A stretch of 15,313 bases of DNA from CAZKFN01 sp964552035 (lineage in GTDB: Bacteria > Bacteroidota > Bacteroidia > Flavobacteriales_E > Vicingaceae). Under the pieces are notes generated by a model that was given only the letters and a program-made list of their open reading frames with translations, was not told the origin of the DNA and made no database searches. Positions 14,892 through 15,313 of the stretch are shown here, piece after piece (the stretch's first letter is position 1; each line of letters begins with the position of its first letter). Location of the stretch: assembly GCA_964552035.1 (NCBI GenBank), contig CAZKFN010000055.1, positions 1-15,313 on the forward strand. The letters run 5' to 3'. Made by a program: the position numbers and the translations under genes.

Positions 14892-15313
14892 TTATTTGGG
14901 TTCTGTCCAATCCCCATGTTCAGCTATGAGTGCTATTAGAGCTTCTACGGCTTCTTCTTCAGGGACATTCCTTCTAACGACTTCTTTTTCCTTATAAAGG
15001 GTGATTTTCCCTGGCCCTGTGCCTACATAGCCATAATCTGCATCTGCCATTTCTCCAGGCCCATTAACAATGCAGCCCATAATCCCAATCTTAATTCCTT
15101 TAAGATGGGAGGTTGCGGTTCTAATTTTAGCTGTGGTATCTTGTAAGTCAAAGAGTGTTCTGCCGCATGATGGACAAGAAATGTATTCTGTTTTTGATAT
15201 TCTGGATCGACTGGCTTGAAGAATTCCAAAACTTGTTGATAAGGTAATCTTTTGCCCATCACACCCTTCGGCATCTAGCCAAATGCCGTCTCCCAAACCG
15301 TCCATTTGAAGTG
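14892..15313 (-). CDS. ispG: IspG (GcpE), C-terminal part only
   Basis: The C-terminal 139 or so residues of 4-hydroxy-3-methylbut-2-enyl-diphosphate synthase, the [4Fe-4S] enzyme that reductively opens methylerythritol cyclodiphosphate in the non-mevalonate isoprenoid pathway. The frame is open to the right edge, so the N-terminus lies outside the window. Cluster ligands are visible: CPSCGRT (codons at 15165-15176) and GIMGCIVNGPGE (Cys at 15072-15074, Glu at 15053-15055). These match Cys270, Cys273, Cys305 and Glu312 of the E. coli enzyme. The tail DADYGYVGTGPGKITLYKEKEVVRR and the C-terminus GDWTEPK are normal for Bacteroidota. Bacteroidota IspG is usually a long form with an extra middle domain, but that part is not in view. 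Confidence 0.95.
   Translation of the reverse strand, partial: LQMDGLGDGIWLDAEGCDGQKITLSTSFGILQASRSRISKTEYISCPSCGRTLFDLQDTTAKIRTATSHLKGIKIGIMGCIVNGPGEMADADYGYVGTGPGKITLYKEKEVVRRNVPEEEAVEALIALIAEHGDWTEPK

Noticed and set aside
1..15313. Mobile element, prophage, CRISPR array, tRNA or rRNA
   Set aside because: No transposase or integrase motifs, no direct-repeat arrays with spacers and no cloverleaf or rRNA signatures were seen. The gene content is ordinary chromosome.

Overview
The window is a stretch of AT-rich chromosome from a member of the Bacteroidota, probably a marine or free-living Flavobacteriia or Cytophagia relative. Evidence for this: a single-chain glycyl-tRNA synthetase, an IspG C-terminus, a DUF3109 cysteine protein, Ig-like (Big_5) and OmpA-type lipoproteins, a very large outer-membrane barrel protein, weak or absent Shine-Dalgarno sequences, and -7 promoter boxes of the Bacteroidota type TAnnTTTG in front of many genes. 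I see no insertion sequence, CRISPR array, tRNA or rRNA, and nothing that looks recently acquired.

Layout. (1) 1-2575, minus strand: comF-like phosphoribosyltransferase, free-methionine-R-sulfoxide-reductase-like GAF protein, and the start of an Ig-like lipoprotein that runs off the left edge; a tightly packed cluster. (2) 2576-3131: about 550 bp without a convincing gene. (3) 3132-4076, plus strand: membrane-anchored coiled-coil protein of unknown function, ending 2 nt from the end of the convergent 4079-7549 gene, a 1156-residue outer-membrane barrel of unknown function. (4) 7723-9603, plus strand: exodeoxyribonuclease III, then a coiled-coil OmpA-domain lipoprotein, closed by a hairpin. 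(5) 9766-14019, minus strand, in transcription order: a small beta-barrel protein, two paralogous lipoproteins, and glyS; each lipoprotein gene is followed by a strong intrinsic terminator. (6) 14300-14875, plus strand: DUF3109 protein, convergent with the C-terminal end of ispG at the right edge.

Housekeeping genes (exoIII, glyS, ispG, comF) alternate with envelope genes. The most novel-looking part is 11398-14019: a secreted barrel with two diverged lipoprotein paralogues that keep an identical 15-residue motif although 11 of its 15 codons differ. The other unknowns are the big barrel at 4079-7549 and the coiled-coil protein at 3132-4076. Promoter boxes overlap or follow three upstream candidate starts, so I place those starts further downstream (1868, 3132 and 14300). 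They also predict leaderless mRNAs for glyS and the DUF3109 gene.
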